This document shows, one piece after another, positions 24,527-33,235 of a DNA stretch of 64,000 bases. Within the stretch, counting starts at the first letter, position 1; each line of letters starts with the position of its first letter. Made by a program: the position numbers and the translations under genes. The notes beneath the pieces were generated by a model that saw nothing but the letters and a program-made list of their open reading frames with translations, did not search any database and was not told the DNA's origin. The stretch is from Arthrobacter sp. 131MFCol6.1 (GTDB lineage Bacteria > Actinomycetota > Actinomycetes > Actinomycetales > Micrococcaceae): the NCBI RefSeq assembly GCF_000374925.1, contig NZ_KB895542.1, positions 62,001-126,000 on the forward strand, written 5' to 3'.

Positions 24527-24587
24527 GATGCGCTATCACGTAGGGTCCTTATGCCGCGGCGATAAGAACCCTACGTGATAGCGCATC
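24527..24587. terminator. Long inverted repeat between convergent genes
   Basis: Two 26-base arms (24527-24552 and 24562-24587) match at 25 positions around a 9-base loop. They sit between the convergent response-regulator and aspC genes. There is no T-run outside the stem, so this is not a textbook terminator. The unusually long stem also allows a repeated palindromic element. Confidence 0.6.
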
Positions 24588-24605
24588 GGGGGGGTCTGGG
24601 GTGGG

Positions 24606-25823
24606 CTACTTGGCCTTGCCGAGGAAGTCCTGCAGGCGGCCGACGCCCGTGGCCAGGTCGTCGTCGCCGAGCGCGTAGGACAGGCGCAGGTAGCCGGACG
24701 GGCCGAACGCCTCGCCGGGAACCACGGCCACTTCGACCTCGTCCAGGATCAGCGCCGCGAGTTCGGCAGAGGTGGCCGGCCGCACCGGTCCGTTCGCGGA
24801 CGGGAACTCCTTGCCGAGCAGCGCGCGGACGTCCGCGTACACGTAGAAGGCGCCCTTCGGCGTCGGGCAGTCAACGCCGTCAATTGCGTTCAGGCCCGCG
24901 ACGATCGCCTTGCGGCGGCGGTCAAATGCCACCTTCATCTCGTCGACGGCGGTCAGCGGGCCGGATACTGCCGCGAGGGCTGCCATCTGCGGAATGTTGG
25001 AGACGTTGGACGTGGCGTGCGACTGCAGGTTGGTGGCGGCCTTGATGACGTCGGCCGGCCCGATCATCCAGCCCACGCGCCAGCCGGTCATGGCGTAGGT
25101 CTTGGCAACGCCGTTGAGGATGACCACCTTGTCGCCCAGCTCCGGGACGGCCGTGGCGATCGAGGTGAACGGCACACCGTCGTAGGTCAGGTGCTCGTAG
25201 ATCTCGTCAGTGACAACCCAGAGGCCCTTGGACGCTGCCCACTGGCCGATCTCCCTGACCTGCTCCGGCGAGTACACGGCGCCGGTGGGGTTGGACGGGG
25301 AAACGAAGAGCAGGATCTTGGTGCGCTCGGTCAGGGCCGCTTCCAACTGGTCCACGGTGACCAGATAGCCCTGCTCCGGGCCCGCGAAGACCTCCACCGG
25401 CACGCCGCCGGCCAGCCGGATGGCCTCCGGGTAGGTGGTCCAAAACGGGGTGGGAACAATGACCTCGTCGCCCGGATCCAGCAGGGTGGCGAAGGTGTTG
25501 TAGACGGCCTGCTTGCCGCCGTTGGTCACCAGCACCTGGGACGCCGCCGCCTGGTACCCGGAATCACGGAAGGTCTTGTCCGCGATGGCCTGCTTCAGCT
25601 CGGGAAGCCCGCCGGCGGGGGAGTAGCGGTGGTACTTCGGCTGGCTGGCGGCCTCGATAGCGGCCTGCACAATATAGCCGGGGGTCGGGAAATCGGGTTC
25701 CCCGGCACCGAAGCCGATGACCGGCCGGCCGGCTGCCTTCAGCGCCTTCGCCTTGGCATCGACGGCCAGAGTGGCGGATTCGGCTATGGCGGAAATGCGC
25801 TGGGAAATGCGGGCAGCAGACAT
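24606..25823 (-). CDS. aspC: Aspartate aminotransferase (class I, PLP-dependent)
   Basis: AspC transfers the amino group between aspartate and 2-oxoglutarate. The 405-residue product has [20 protein letters not shown] near residues 35-54, [17 protein letters not shown], and the PLP lysine in [19 protein letters not shown]-terminal substrate contacts are in [12 protein letters not shown]. This is the fold-I subgroup (Ib) common in Actinobacteria. The gene is divergent from tRNA-Trp-secE-nusG, a neighbourhood I recall from other Actinobacteria. No Shine-Dalgarno is clear at 25823. Confidence 0.93.
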   Translation of the reverse strand: MSAARISQRISAIAESATLAVDAKAKALKAAGRPVIGFGAGEPDFPTPGYIVQAAIEAASQPKYHRYSPAGGLPELKQAIADKTFRDSGYQAAASQVLVTNGGKQAVYNTFATLLDPGDEVIVPTPFWTTYPEAIRLAGGVPVEVFAGPEQGYLVTVDQLEAALTERTKILLFVSPSNPTGAVYSPEQVREIGQWAASKGLWVVTDEIYEHLTYDGVPFTSIATAVPELGDKVVILNGVAKTYAMTGWRVGWMIGPADVIKAATNLQSHATSNVSNIPQMAALAAVSGPLTAVDEMKVAFDRRRKAIVAGLNAIDGVDCPTPKGAFYVYADVRALLGKEFPSANGPVRPATSAELAALILDEVEVAVVPGEAFGPSGYLRLSYALGDDDLATGVGRLQDFLGKAK

Positions 25824-25984
25824 GGGCGGGTCCGTTCTTCGCTAGCAGCTGGAAGGCTGGATATGGGATTCGACGAAATCTACTCTATGCTGTTCAGCGG
25901 ATCCCCCGGGGTGCCTGAACCCGAATGTGACTGGCGGCTGTCAGTTGGTTTTCGCAGGCACGCAGGGGTCCGGAAGAGGGCCGG

Positions 25985-26014
25985 TTCGACGTAGGCGCAG
26001 TTGTTGCGTAGACT
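25985..26014 (+). promoter_or_regulatory. Promoter of tRNA-Trp-secE-nusG
   Basis: TTCGAC (25985-25990), an 18-base spacer and TAGACT (26009-26014). The -10 and the following GG resemble a mycobacterial rrn promoter that I recall having TAGACTGG. The tRNA begins about 80 bases downstream. Confidence 0.55.
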
Positions 26015-26100
26015 GGTTCTCCGGTGTTGAAAACACGATGATGGCCTGCGCCTCAGGGAAGCCTGTGGGACGCGTCGGCCGGAGCGAATTTTCTCCCCGA

Positions 26101-26173
26101 AGGGTAGTGGCGCAATTGGTAGCGCAGCGGTCTCCAAAACCGCAGGTTGCAGGTTCGAGTCCTGTCTGCCCTG
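26101..26173 (+). tRNA. tRNA-Trp (CCA anticodon)
   Basis: A 73-base cloverleaf. The acceptor stem AGGGTAG pairs with CTGCCCT (26166-26172), with one G-T pair, and the discriminator is G. The D-arm contains GCGCAATTGGTAGCGC. The anticodon stem-loop GCGGT-CTCCAAA-ACCGC has CCA at 26134-26136, and the T-arm has the TTCGAGT loop. CCA is not encoded at the 3' end. It is upstream of secE and probably processed from the same transcript. Confidence 0.97.
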
Positions 26174-26267
26174 CGCATGCTGTTCCGGATCATCCGGAAC
26201 CAGCGCAGCAACCATGGTTCAGTTCAGAGCCGGGTATCCGATCATTGCGAGGATGAGTGAGGACCAG

Positions 26268-26537
26268 GTGACCGAAACAGCTGCCAGCAGCTCCAAAGGC
26301 CGCCCCGCCAAGAATGCCGCCAAGCCCGGCTTCTTCGCTCGTATCGCGATCTTCATCCGCCAGGTCATTGGCGAACTGAAGAAGGTCGTCGCACCGACCC
26401 GTAAAGAACTGATCAACTACACACTCGTGGTACTGGTGTTCGTGACCATCATGATGGTGATCGTCACCTTGCTGGACCTGGCCTTTGGGACCGCGGTCAG
26501 CTGGGTCTTCGGCGGCAGCGCCCCCACGGACAGCTAA
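26268..26537 (+). CDS. secE: Preprotein translocase subunit SecE
   Basis: SecE clamps SecY in the protein-conducting channel. The product (89 residues from the GTG at 26268) has a hydrophilic start rich in Ala/Ser/Lys. The amphipathic helix is IRQVIGELKKVVAPTRKEL, and the single transmembrane helix is NYTLVVLVFVTIMMVIVTLL, the standard actinobacterial layout. GAGGA lies 4 bases before this GTG. An ATG at 26253 is an alternative that would add 5 residues. It sits between tRNA-Trp and nusG, as in most bacteria. Confidence 0.92.
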   Translation: MTETAASSSKGRPAKNAAKPGFFARIAIFIRQVIGELKKVVAPTRKELINYTLVVLVFVTIMMVIVTLLDLAFGTAVSWVFGGSAPTDS

Positions 26538-26650
26538 GGCGACCGGTCCGCAGACTGCGTGGATTCCCCGGGAAACCGGAGATTCCGCGGGGTGTGCGGA
26601 ATTGAGTCATTTAAATAGGCATGTTAGGCAATGAGGAAGCAGGAGACCAA

Positions 26651-27490
26651 GTGTCTGAGCAGGAGCTCGAGGTAACTGAGACTGAGCTGGATAAGAGCCA
26701 GGACGCCGCGGTGGAAGCCGCGGGAGAATCCGAGGCTGTGTCTGCTGCGCCCGAATCCGACGTCACTGACGAGGCCGTAGCCACGGAAGCGGCAGACGAC
26801 GCAGAAGCAGGCGACGCTGACGACACCGACGCTGATGAGACTGACGCTGACGACGCCGACGTGCTGGCAGCGGCGGCCGCCAAGGCCGACGTCGACCCCG
26901 CCGACGAGTTCAAGGCCAAGCTGCGCCGCCAGGAGGGTGACTGGTACGTCATCCACTCCTACGCAGGCTACGAGAACCGCGTCAAGGCCAACCTTGAGAC
27001 CCGCATCCAGACCCTGGACATGGAAGATTACATCTTCGAAATCCAGGTTCCGATGGAGGAAGTCGTTGAGATCAAGAACGCTCAGCGCAAGGTCATCAAC
27101 CGCGTCCGCATCCCCGGCTACGTCCTGGTCCGCATGGACCTGACGGACGCTTCCTGGGGCGCCGTCCGCCACACCCCCGGTGTCACCGGCTTCGTGGGCA
27201 ACGCCCACAACCCGGTCCCGCTGCGCCTCGACGAGGTCTTCTCCATGCTCGCGCCGGTCTTCGAAGAAGAGCAGGCCGAGAAGGGCAAGCCGGTCAAGCA
27301 CGCCGCCGCCCAGGTCGACGTCGACTTCGAGGTTGGCGAGTCGGTCATCGTCAAGGAAGGCCCGTTCGAGACCCTCCCCGCCACGATCTCCGAGATCAAG
27401 ATCGATTCCCAGACCCTCGTGGTGCTGGTGTCCATCTTCGAACGCGAGACTCCGGTCACCCTGGCGTTCAACCAGGTCAGCAAGATCTAG
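26651..27490 (+). CDS. nusG: Transcription termination/antitermination factor NusG
   Basis: NusG binds RNA polymerase and links it to Rho or the ribosome. From the GTG at 26651 (AGGAG 5 bases upstream) the product is 279 residues. Residues 1-95 are an acidic Ala/Asp/Glu-rich extension, seen in Actinobacteria but absent from E. coli. The NGN domain begins [20 protein letters not shown] and includes [13 protein letters not shown]. The KOW domain is [20 protein letters not shown]. It follows secE and precedes rplK. Confidence 0.96.
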   Translation: MSEQELEVTETELDKSQDAAVEAAGESEAVSAAPESDVTDEAVATEAADDAEAGDADDTDADETDADDADVLAAAAAKADVDPADEFKAKLRRQEGDWYVIHSYAGYENRVKANLETRIQTLDMEDYIFEIQVPMEEVVEIKNAQRKVINRVRIPGYVLVRMDLTDASWGAVRHTPGVTGFVGNAHNPVPLRLDEVFSMLAPVFEEEQAEKGKPVKHAAAQVDVDFEVGESVIVKEGPFETLPATISEIKIDSQTLVVLVSIFERETPVTLAFNQVSKI

Positions 27491-27637
27491 CTGAACCGTA
27501 AGATCCAGCTGGACTACAAGAATTCGCCCCGGGCTGCCCGCTTAGCAGCCACGGGGCGGCCGGCCGCCTCGCCATGGCGGCCACCAACCTGAGGCACGCT
27601 CCTGTGCCCCAGGACGTATTTGAGAGAAGGACCTACA

Positions 27638-28069
27638 TTGGCTCCCAAGAAGAAGGTCACCGGCCTCATCAAGCTGCAGATCCAGGCAGGTGCCGCTAAC
27701 CCGGCCCCGCCGATCGGTCCTGCGCTTGGCCAGCACGGTGTCAACATCATGGAATTCTGCAAGGCGTACAACGCTGCGACGGAAGCCCAGCGCGGCAACG
27801 TTATCCCCGTGGAGATCACGGTCTACGAAGACCGTTCCTTCACGTTCATCACCAAGACCCCGCCGGCTGCAGAGCTCATCAAGAAGGCTGCAGGCGTCGC
27901 CAAGGGTTCGGCTACCCCGCACACCGTCAAGGTTGCCAAGCTGACCCAGGCCCAGGTCAACGAGATCGCCACCACCAAGATGGAAGACCTCAACGCCACC
28001 AGCCTCGAAGGCGCAGCGAAGATCATCGCCGGCACCGCCCGCTCCATGGGTATCACCGTCGAGGGTTAA
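27638..28069 (+). CDS. rplK: Ribosomal protein L11
   Basis: L11 forms the GTPase-associated stalk base with 23S rRNA. The 143-residue product has [20 protein letters not shown] and [20 protein letters not shown] at the N-terminus. [19 protein letters not shown] is in the centre and [20 protein letters not shown] at the end. I start at the TTG at 27638: AGAAGGA lies 6 bases upstream and translation gives MAPKKKVTG, the usual L11 start. A TTG start is also seen for rpoB and secY here. Confidence 0.97.
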
Positions 28070-28253
28070 TTCCCCACCGCTGATGCGCCGGGATCGGGAA
28101 ACCGGTCACGACGCCGTCAGCACCGCCGGCCAGCCGGCACCACCTAAACAATGAAAAGCGGAATTCCGGAACGGATACACCAGCCGGAATACCGCCTGTG
28201 GCAGGGCCCAGCGCGGTCCGCAGACCACAACTGCACAAGGAGAAATAAGCAGC

Positions 28254-28961
28254 ATGGCAAAGCGCAGCAAAGCATATGAGGCAGCCGCGGCCAAGATCGA
28301 CGCGGAGAAGTTCTACGCGCCGTTCGAGGCAGTGACGCTCGCCAAGGACACCAACCCGTCCAAGTTCGACGCCACCGTTGAGGTCGCTTTCCGCCTCGGC
28401 GTTGACCCGCGTAAGGCCGACCAGATGGTCCGCGGCACCGTCAACCTGCCGCACGGCACCGGTAAGGTCGCCCGCGTCCTCGTCTTCGCAACGGGCGACA
28501 AGGCTGAGGCTGCAATCGCAGCCGGCGCCGACTTCGTTGGTTCCGATGACCTGATCGAAAAGATCGCCGGCGGCTGGACCGACTTCGACGCCGCCGTCGC
28601 CACCCCTGACCTCATGGGCAAGGTTGGCCGCCTCGGTAAGGTCCTGGGTCCGCGTAACCTGATGCCGAACCCGAAGACGGGCACCGTGACCGCTGACGTC
28701 GCCAAGGCCGTCAACGACATCAAGGGCGGCAAGATCGACTTCCGCGTCGACAAGCACTCGAACCTGCACTTCATCATCGGCAAGGTTTCGTTCGACGCCA
28801 TCAAGCTGGCCGAGAACTACGCAGCCGCACTGGAAGAGGTCCTTCGCCTCAAGCCGTCCGCTTCCAAGGGCCGCTACATCCAGAAGGCCACCGTGGCCAC
28901 CACGTTCGGCCCGGGCATCTCGGTTGACCCCAACGTCACCAAGGTCCTGACCGAGGTCTAG
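28254..28961 (+). CDS. rplA: Ribosomal protein L1
   Basis: L1 forms the mobile stalk at the E-site and in many bacteria represses its own L11-L1 operon. The 235-residue product has [31 protein letters not shown] and the L1 signature [26 protein letters not shown] precedes the ATG. The 184-base gap after rplK is longer than usual and may hold a regulatory site for L1; I see no named motif there. A terminator follows. Confidence 0.97.
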   Translation: MAKRSKAYEAAAAKIDAEKFYAPFEAVTLAKDTNPSKFDATVEVAFRLGVDPRKADQMVRGTVNLPHGTGKVARVLVFATGDKAEAAIAAGADFVGSDDLIEKIAGGWTDFDAAVATPDLMGKVGRLGKVLGPRNLMPNPKTGTVTADVAKAVNDIKGGKIDFRVDKHSNLHFIIGKVSFDAIKLAENYAAALEEVLRLKPSASKGRYIQKATVATTFGPGISVDPNVTKVLTEV

Positions 28962-29013
28962 TCCTCACCGGATCAACGGATCCGTCAGCCACGCTGACGT
29001 CGCCGGTTCCAGC

Positions 29014-29046
29014 AAAAGGCCGTCCCGCAACTGCGGGGCGGCCTTT
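29014..29046 (+). terminator. Terminator after rplKA
   Basis: AAAGGCCGTCCCGCA (29015-29029) pairs with TGCGGGGCGGCCTTT (29032-29046), with one G-T pair. The 3' arm ends in CTTT. It separates rplKA from the GNAT genes. Confidence 0.8.
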
Positions 29047-29101
29047 CGCCGTCCTGCCCCGGGGACCCCGGGAGTCCGGGAATCCCGGGCGTCCGGGACC
29101 C

Positions 29102-29130
29102 TTGGAGCCGCCGGACTTGCCGGTTAGGCT
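29102..29130 (+). promoter_or_regulatory. Promoter of the first GNAT gene (leaderless)
   Basis: TTGGAG (29102-29107), a 17-base spacer and TAGGCT (29125-29130), then 6 bases to the GTG at 29137. This is the clearest full leaderless promoter in the window besides murB. Confidence 0.55.
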
Positions 29131-29136
29131 GTCCCG

Positions 29137-30306
29137 GTGACTACGCCGTCGTACCTCATCGAGGAACTCTCCCTGCCCGCCAGCCTTGCTCCCGCTGACC
29201 CCGATGCCGCTGATACGGCGGAGTTCCTCGAATTCAAGGACCTCTGCGATGAACTCATCCTGCAGACCTGGGGCAACCTGGACCGGGCATCGTCCGCGGC
29301 GGCCCGCCTGCAGTACTGGCGGGACACTGCGTACTCCCGGCTGCGGCTCTTCTTCGTCCGCGTCGACGGACGCATGGCGGCCAACTCCTGGGTCCGCTGC
29401 GAACTGCAGGAGAACCTGGGCAGTGCGCTGCTGCACGTGAGCGTCCTGGATGCTTTCGCGGGGCGGGGGATCGGCAGGGCACTGCTGGAGCACGCCGAGG
29501 CACTGGCCGCCGCCGACGGGCGGACAATCCTGCAGACCTTCACCGAGCACCCGGCCGATTTCGACGTCGATGGCCCCAACCTCATTAGGCCCGCCACGGG
29601 GACCGGGGCGCTGCCCGCCGGCGCGCCGGGAGTCCGTTTCGCCGGAAAAGCCGGCTACCGCCTGGAACAGGTCGAACGGTTTAGTGCGCTCGACGTCCCG
29701 CCCGCTGCGGACCTCGACGCCCTGGAACGGGACGCCCTGGCCCGCGCGGCGGACTACGAGCTGCTGCACTGGACCGATTCCTGCCCGGAGGAGCATGCCG
29801 CCCAGCTCGCGGTGCTGATGTCCCGGATGAGCACCGACGCCCCCTCCGGAGCGCTGAGCTACGAGCCGGAAATCTGGGACGTTGCCCGGGTCCGCCACGT
29901 CGAGGACACCTGGCGGCGGGCCGGCCAGTCCTCCCTCGTGGTGGCAGCACGGCACCGGTCCACCGGTGAACTGGCCGCCTATACCGTCCTGCAGACAACA
30001 GCCGACAAGCCATGGCTGGCCAACCAGGACGACACCCTGGTCGCGGTGGGCCACCGCGGCCACCGGCTTGGCATGCTCATCAAGATCCGCAACCTGCGCC
30101 TGCTGCGGGAGGCGTACCCCGCAGTCCGGCGCGTCCTGACCTATAACGCGGCCGAAAACGCTCACATGCTCGGCATCAACGTCGCGCTGGGCTTCAAGCC
30201 GGCGGGCTACGACGGCGAGTGGCAGCGGACCGCTGCCGCCGCGGGCGCAGCCGCCGCGGGCGCTGCCGCCGCGGGCGCTGCCGCCGGCAATGCGATCCGG
30301 AACTGA
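29137..30306 (+). CDS. Two-domain GNAT acetyltransferase, first of a paralogous pair
   Basis: The 389-residue product has an N-terminal GNAT domain with VSVLDAFAGRGIGRALLEHA as the acetyl-CoA loop. The C-terminal GNAT-like half has VGHRGHRLGMLIKIRNLRLL and VLTYNAAENAHMLGINVALG. The tail is an Ala/Gly repeat encoded by 15-bp units. The protein aligns by eye with the next gene (ILQTWGN and MQTWGTD, TYNAAEN and TWNAPEN), so the pair arose by duplication. The double-GNAT plan resembles MshD and Eis. It sits between rplKA and rplJL and is probably leaderless. The substrate is unknown. Confidence 0.87.
   Translation: MTTPSYLIEELSLPASLAPADPDAADTAEFLEFKDLCDELILQTWGNLDRASSAAARLQYWRDTAYSRLRLFFVRVDGRMAANSWVRCELQENLGSALLHVSVLDAFAGRGIGRALLEHAEALAAADGRTILQTFTEHPADFDVDGPNLIRPATGTGALPAGAPGVRFAGKAGYRLEQVERFSALDVPPAADLDALERDALARAADYELLHWTDSCPEEHAAQLAVLMSRMSTDAPSGALSYEPEIWDVARVRHVEDTWRRAGQSSLVVAARHRSTGELAAYTVLQTTADKPWLANQDDTLVAVGHRGHRLGMLIKIRNLRLLREAYPAVRRVLTYNAAENAHMLGINVALGFKPAGYDGEWQRTAAAAGAAAAGAAAAGAAAGNAIRN
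30232..30276 (+). repeat. 15-bp repeats at the end of the first GNAT gene
   Basis: GCTGCCGCCGCGGGC at 30232 and 30262, and GCAGCCGCCGCGGGC at 30247, with a partial fourth copy. They encode AAAAG pentapeptides. Confidence 0.88.
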
Positions 30307-30473
30307 CCGGACGCCGAACGGGGCAGAAACTGCCGGGCACCGACTGGAGCGGAAACTGCCCGGCGTCACCAATGGAACAGCGGCCCAAACCGGCATATGC
30401 TGGCGGTTGAAAGCCCGGCTTGAGCCGGGCCGTACCGATGGTGGGTGGCACAACGGCTGGGAAGATGCCCTCT

Positions 30474-31583
30474 ATGGCAAACGATGTACGGATTGAGCAG
30501 CTGTGGATCCCCGATTCCCTTGACGCGCCCGATGCCGCCGACTTTCTCGCCGCCATCGAGGTGGGGCGCAGGGTCCGGATGCAGACCTGGGGCACCGACG
30601 ACCTCGCCTACGCGCCGCAGGAAAAGCTTCTTGAGATGGCGGACCCCTACGAACGCCAGGTGATCCTCGTCGCCAAGATCGACGGCGTGATTGTCGGGAC
30701 AGCGGACATCGCCCTGCCGCTCGTGGACAACCTCGATCTCGCCGAATTTACGCTCGACATCCTGCCCGAATTCCGGCGCCAGGGCGTGGGGAGGCAGCTG
30801 CTGGAGGCCGCCGAACATTTCGCCCGGGACGAGGGCCGCCACACGATCCTGATCGACACCAACCACCCGGGATCAACCCTGACGGACCCTGAGGCCGAAC
30901 AGCTCGTGCCCGGCAGCGGTGTCGGGTTCGTCCCGTTGGGCAGCCGTGACGTGGAATTTGCCCGCCACACCGGCTACACCCTGCAGCACATCGAACAGTT
31001 CAGCTCCTGCGCGTTGCCGCTGGACACCAAACTCGTCGCCGACCTTGAGGCCGAGGCCGAGGAAGCCAATGCCGGCCGCTACCGTCTGCACCACTGGACG
31101 GACCGGTGTCCTGACCAGTGGCTCGAGGCCGTCGCCGCCCTGGAAAACCAGGCAGGCGAGGACGAAGTGCCGGGGCCGGATGCCCAGGAAATGGTGTTCG
31201 ACGGCGGCATCCTCCGGGAAGCGGAGGAAGTCACCATTGCCCAGGGCCGCCGGACGGTGGTCACCGCCGTCGAGCACATCGCCAGCGGGACGCTCGTGGG
31301 CCTGACCACCATCAGTGTCCTGGCCCTGCGCCCGGACGTCGTCTTCCAGGACGACACCGTGGTCCTGCAGGAACACCGCGGCAACAAGCTCGGGCTGCTG
31401 ATCAAGGTCGCCAACATGGAACGGCTCAGCGAACAGTTTCCGGACGCCCGTGTCCTGTACACGTGGAACGCCCCGGAGAACCGCTACCTCCTGAAGGTCA
31501 ACCAGCAGCTCGGCTTCACGACGGCGGGCGTGACGGGTCTCTGGCAAAAGGAACTCCCCAACTTCGGACCAGCCGTCAGCTGA
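30474..31583 (+). CDS. Two-domain GNAT acetyltransferase, second of a paralogous pair
   Basis: From the ATG at 30474 the product is 369 residues. The first domain has LDILPEFRRQGVGRQLLEAA, a canonical acetyl-CoA-binding loop. The second has VLQEHRGNKLGLLIKVANME and LYTWNAPENRYLLKVNQQLG. It is clearly homologous to the preceding gene, although the pair is well diverged. Upstream codons at 30420 and 30465 are possible; 30474 gives the best alignment with the paralogue. The next feature downstream is the L10 leader. A role in modifying a ribosomal protein, antibiotic or small thiol is conceivable but not shown. Confidence 0.87.
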   Translation: MANDVRIEQLWIPDSLDAPDAADFLAAIEVGRRVRMQTWGTDDLAYAPQEKLLEMADPYERQVILVAKIDGVIVGTADIALPLVDNLDLAEFTLDILPEFRRQGVGRQLLEAAEHFARDEGRHTILIDTNHPGSTLTDPEAEQLVPGSGVGFVPLGSRDVEFARHTGYTLQHIEQFSSCALPLDTKLVADLEAEAEEANAGRYRLHHWTDRCPDQWLEAVAALENQAGEDEVPGPDAQEMVFDGGILREAEEVTIAQGRRTVVTAVEHIASGTLVGLTTISVLALRPDVVFQDDTVVLQEHRGNKLGLLIKVANMERLSEQFPDARVLYTWNAPENRYLLKVNQQLGFTTAGVTGLWQKELPNFGPAVS

Positions 31584-31616
31584 GGCTCCGGGCCGAAGTC
31601 CACCGCGACCCCACCG

Positions 31617-31649
31617 CGACCCCTGCCCGACCCCTGCTCGACCCCTGTC
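31617..31649. repeat. Three 11-bp tandem repeats upstream of the rplJ promoter
   Basis: CGACCCCTGCC (31617), CGACCCCTGCT (31628) and CGACCCCTGTC (31639), followed by CGACC. They are non-coding, and the last ends 11 bases before the -35 of the rplJ promoter. Confidence 0.75.
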
Positions 31650-31660
31650 CGACCGCCGAT

Positions 31661-31690
31661 TTGGAACACGCGCGCCGCGTCCCGTAAGCT
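31661..31690 (+). promoter_or_regulatory. rplJ-rplL promoter
   Basis: TTGGAA (31661-31666), an 18-base spacer and TAAGCT (31685-31690). Transcription from about 31697 would give a structured leader of roughly 250 bases. Confidence 0.55.
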
Positions 31691-31696
31691 TGGAGG

Positions 31697-31950
31697 ACCA
31701 AAGACCGTCGGTTGTTGGAAATCCACTCTCCCAAGCAAGACTCACTTCTGCAGTCGCGCCGGGAGAGCGCAGTGGATTTCCGGACGAAGGACCCTGAACA
31801 TAGGGCGGCCGGCGCAGGTGAACGAAGCAAAGCTCCGCGGTCATGGACCGCGTCGAGACAAGCCCCGTGCATCTGCGCGGGGCGTTTTTTAGTTTTAGCT
31901 CTTTTGAGCGGGGACCCGGACATACCGGCACTATCCCCGGAAGGAGGGTT
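31697..31950 (+). promoter_or_regulatory. L10 leader with internal attenuator-like hairpin
   Basis: The leader of rplJ is about 250 bases and highly structured. GAAATCCACT (31719-31728) can pair with AGTGGATTTC (31771-31780). Such a leader binds L10(L12)4 to repress rplJL in other bacteria (the L10 leader family). Near its end a 9-bp stem, GCCCCGTGC (31862-31870) with GCGCGGGGC (31875-31883), precedes six T residues at 31885-31890. That is a good intrinsic terminator before rplJ, so attenuation may add to translational control. Confidence 0.75.
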
Positions 31951-32544
31951 ATGGCAACGCCTAGCAAGGTTTCAGCAGTAGCTGAGATCACTAACGATTT
32001 CAAGGAATCGAACGCCGCTGTCCTGACCGAATACCGCGGGCTCACCGTTGCACAGCTCAAGCAGCTGCGTGTCTCTCTCGGCCAGGAAACCAAGTTCTCG
32101 GTCGTCAAGAACACCCTGACCGCCATTGCAGCCAAGGAAGCTGGTGTCGAAGCATTCGACGGTCAGCTCGCCGGCCCCACTGCAATCGCGTTCATCAAGG
32201 GTGACGCAGTTGCAGCTGCCAAGAGCCTGACGGATTTTGCCAAGGCCAACAAGCAGCTGGTCATCAAGACCGGTTACTTCGAGGGCAAGGCACTGAACGC
32301 CAGCGAAGTTGCTGCCCTGGCAGCACTCGAGTCCCGTGAGCTGCAGCTCGCCAAGGTTGCAGGGATCCTCAAGGCTCCTGCCGCCGCCGCTGCACGCATC
32401 ATCGACGCACTGCGCCTCAAGCTTGAAGAAGAGAACGGTGCCCCGGCAGCAGCCGAAGCACCCGCCGCTGAAGAAGCTCCCGCAGCAGATGCAGCAGCCG
32501 AGGCCGAAGCACCGGCCGAAGCCGCAGCCCCCGAAGAGAACTAG
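31951..32544 (+). CDS. rplJ: Ribosomal protein L10
   Basis: L10 anchors L7/L12 dimers at the ribosomal stalk. The 197-residue product has AVLTEYRGLTVAQLKQLR and KFSVVKNTLTAIAAKEAGV at the N-terminus, and AAAARIIDALRLKLEEENG for L12 binding. The last 35 residues are an Ala/Glu/Pro-rich tail absent from E. coli. AAGGAGG precedes the ATG. The in-frame extension to 31843 overlaps the leader hairpin and is rejected. Confidence 0.97.
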   Translation: MATPSKVSAVAEITNDFKESNAAVLTEYRGLTVAQLKQLRVSLGQETKFSVVKNTLTAIAAKEAGVEAFDGQLAGPTAIAFIKGDAVAAAKSLTDFAKANKQLVIKTGYFEGKALNASEVAALAALESRELQLAKVAGILKAPAAAAARIIDALRLKLEEENGAPAAAEAPAAEEAPAADAAAEAEAPAEAAAPEEN

Positions 32545-32620
32545 TCCTCTTCTCCATAAGACTCCGGTGCGACAGCGAGCCTCAGGCCCGCCGGCACCAC
32601 TATAGGAAGGACGCCACACC

Positions 32621-32995
32621 ATGGCGAAGCTCACCAACGAAGAGCTCATTGAAGCTTTCAAGGAACTGACCATCATCGAGCTCTCCGAGTTCGTCAAGCT
32701 CTTCGAAGAGACCTTCGAAGTTACCGCTGCCGCTGTTGCCGTTGCCGGCCCCGCTGCCGGTGCTGCTGAAGAAGCTGAAGAGAAGACTGACTTCGACGTC
32801 ATCCTCGAAGCTGCTGGCGACAAGAAGATCGCAGTGATCAAGGAAGTTCGCGCCATCACCTCCCTGGGCCTCAAGGAAGCCAAGGACCTGGTTGACAGCG
32901 CACCCAAGGCTGTTCTCGAAGGCGCCACCAAGGAAGCCGCCGAGAAGGCAAAGGCTCAGCTCGAAGAAGCTGGCGCCCGCGTTACCCTCAAGTAA
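32621..32995 (+). CDS. rplL: Ribosomal protein L7/L12
   Basis: L7/L12 recruits translational GTPases. The 124-residue product begins [20 protein letters not shown]. It has the Ala-rich hinge and the C-terminal domain with [20 protein letters not shown] and [27 protein letters not shown] lies upstream of the ATG. It is the last gene of the rplJL unit and is followed by a strong terminator, so rpoBC is transcribed separately. Confidence 0.98.
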   Translation: MAKLTNEELIEAFKELTIIELSEFVKLFEETFEVTAAAVAVAGPAAGAAEEAEEKTDFDVILEAAGDKKIAVIKEVRAITSLGLKEAKDLVDSAPKAVLEGATKEAAEKAKAQLEEAGARVTLK

Positions 32996-33034
32996 CACCC
33001 GCCGTCCGGATCAATCGCGGTCCGCACTGCTCGA

Positions 33035-33069
33035 AGGAAACCCCGTCCACTTAGTGGGCGGGGTTTCCT
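33035..33069 (+). terminator. Terminator after rplJL
   Basis: A 16-base stem (33035-33050 with 33054-33069) with one G-T pair and the loop TTA. The arms are flanked by GGAAA and TTTCC. Confidence 0.85.
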
Positions 33070-33183
33070 GCGTTCTGCGGCCGGACAGCGAGGTGGCCGC
33101 GCCGGAAACAGCCGCCGGTGAACTGTAACCAAGGATTCGGCAAAGTTTTTCTGATACCCCTGTCGCACTTGACGGCGCGACCC

Positions 33184-33189
33184 TAGACT
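33184..33189 (+). promoter_or_regulatory. -10 box TAGACT of the exported nucleotidase gene
   Basis: TAGACT lies about 47 bases upstream of the ATG at 33236. The leader contains CAGGAG. The -35 is weak (TGTCGC at a 17-base spacing). Confidence 0.4.
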
Positions 33190-33235
33190 TTGGATTTGTG
33201 CCCACCGGCGCCCAACGTCCAGGAGTTCACCCACA

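Noticed and set aside
29137..31583. Calling the GNAT pair Eis-like or aminoglycoside acetyltransferases
   Set aside because: The double-GNAT plan is similar, but no substrate-specific motif was seen.
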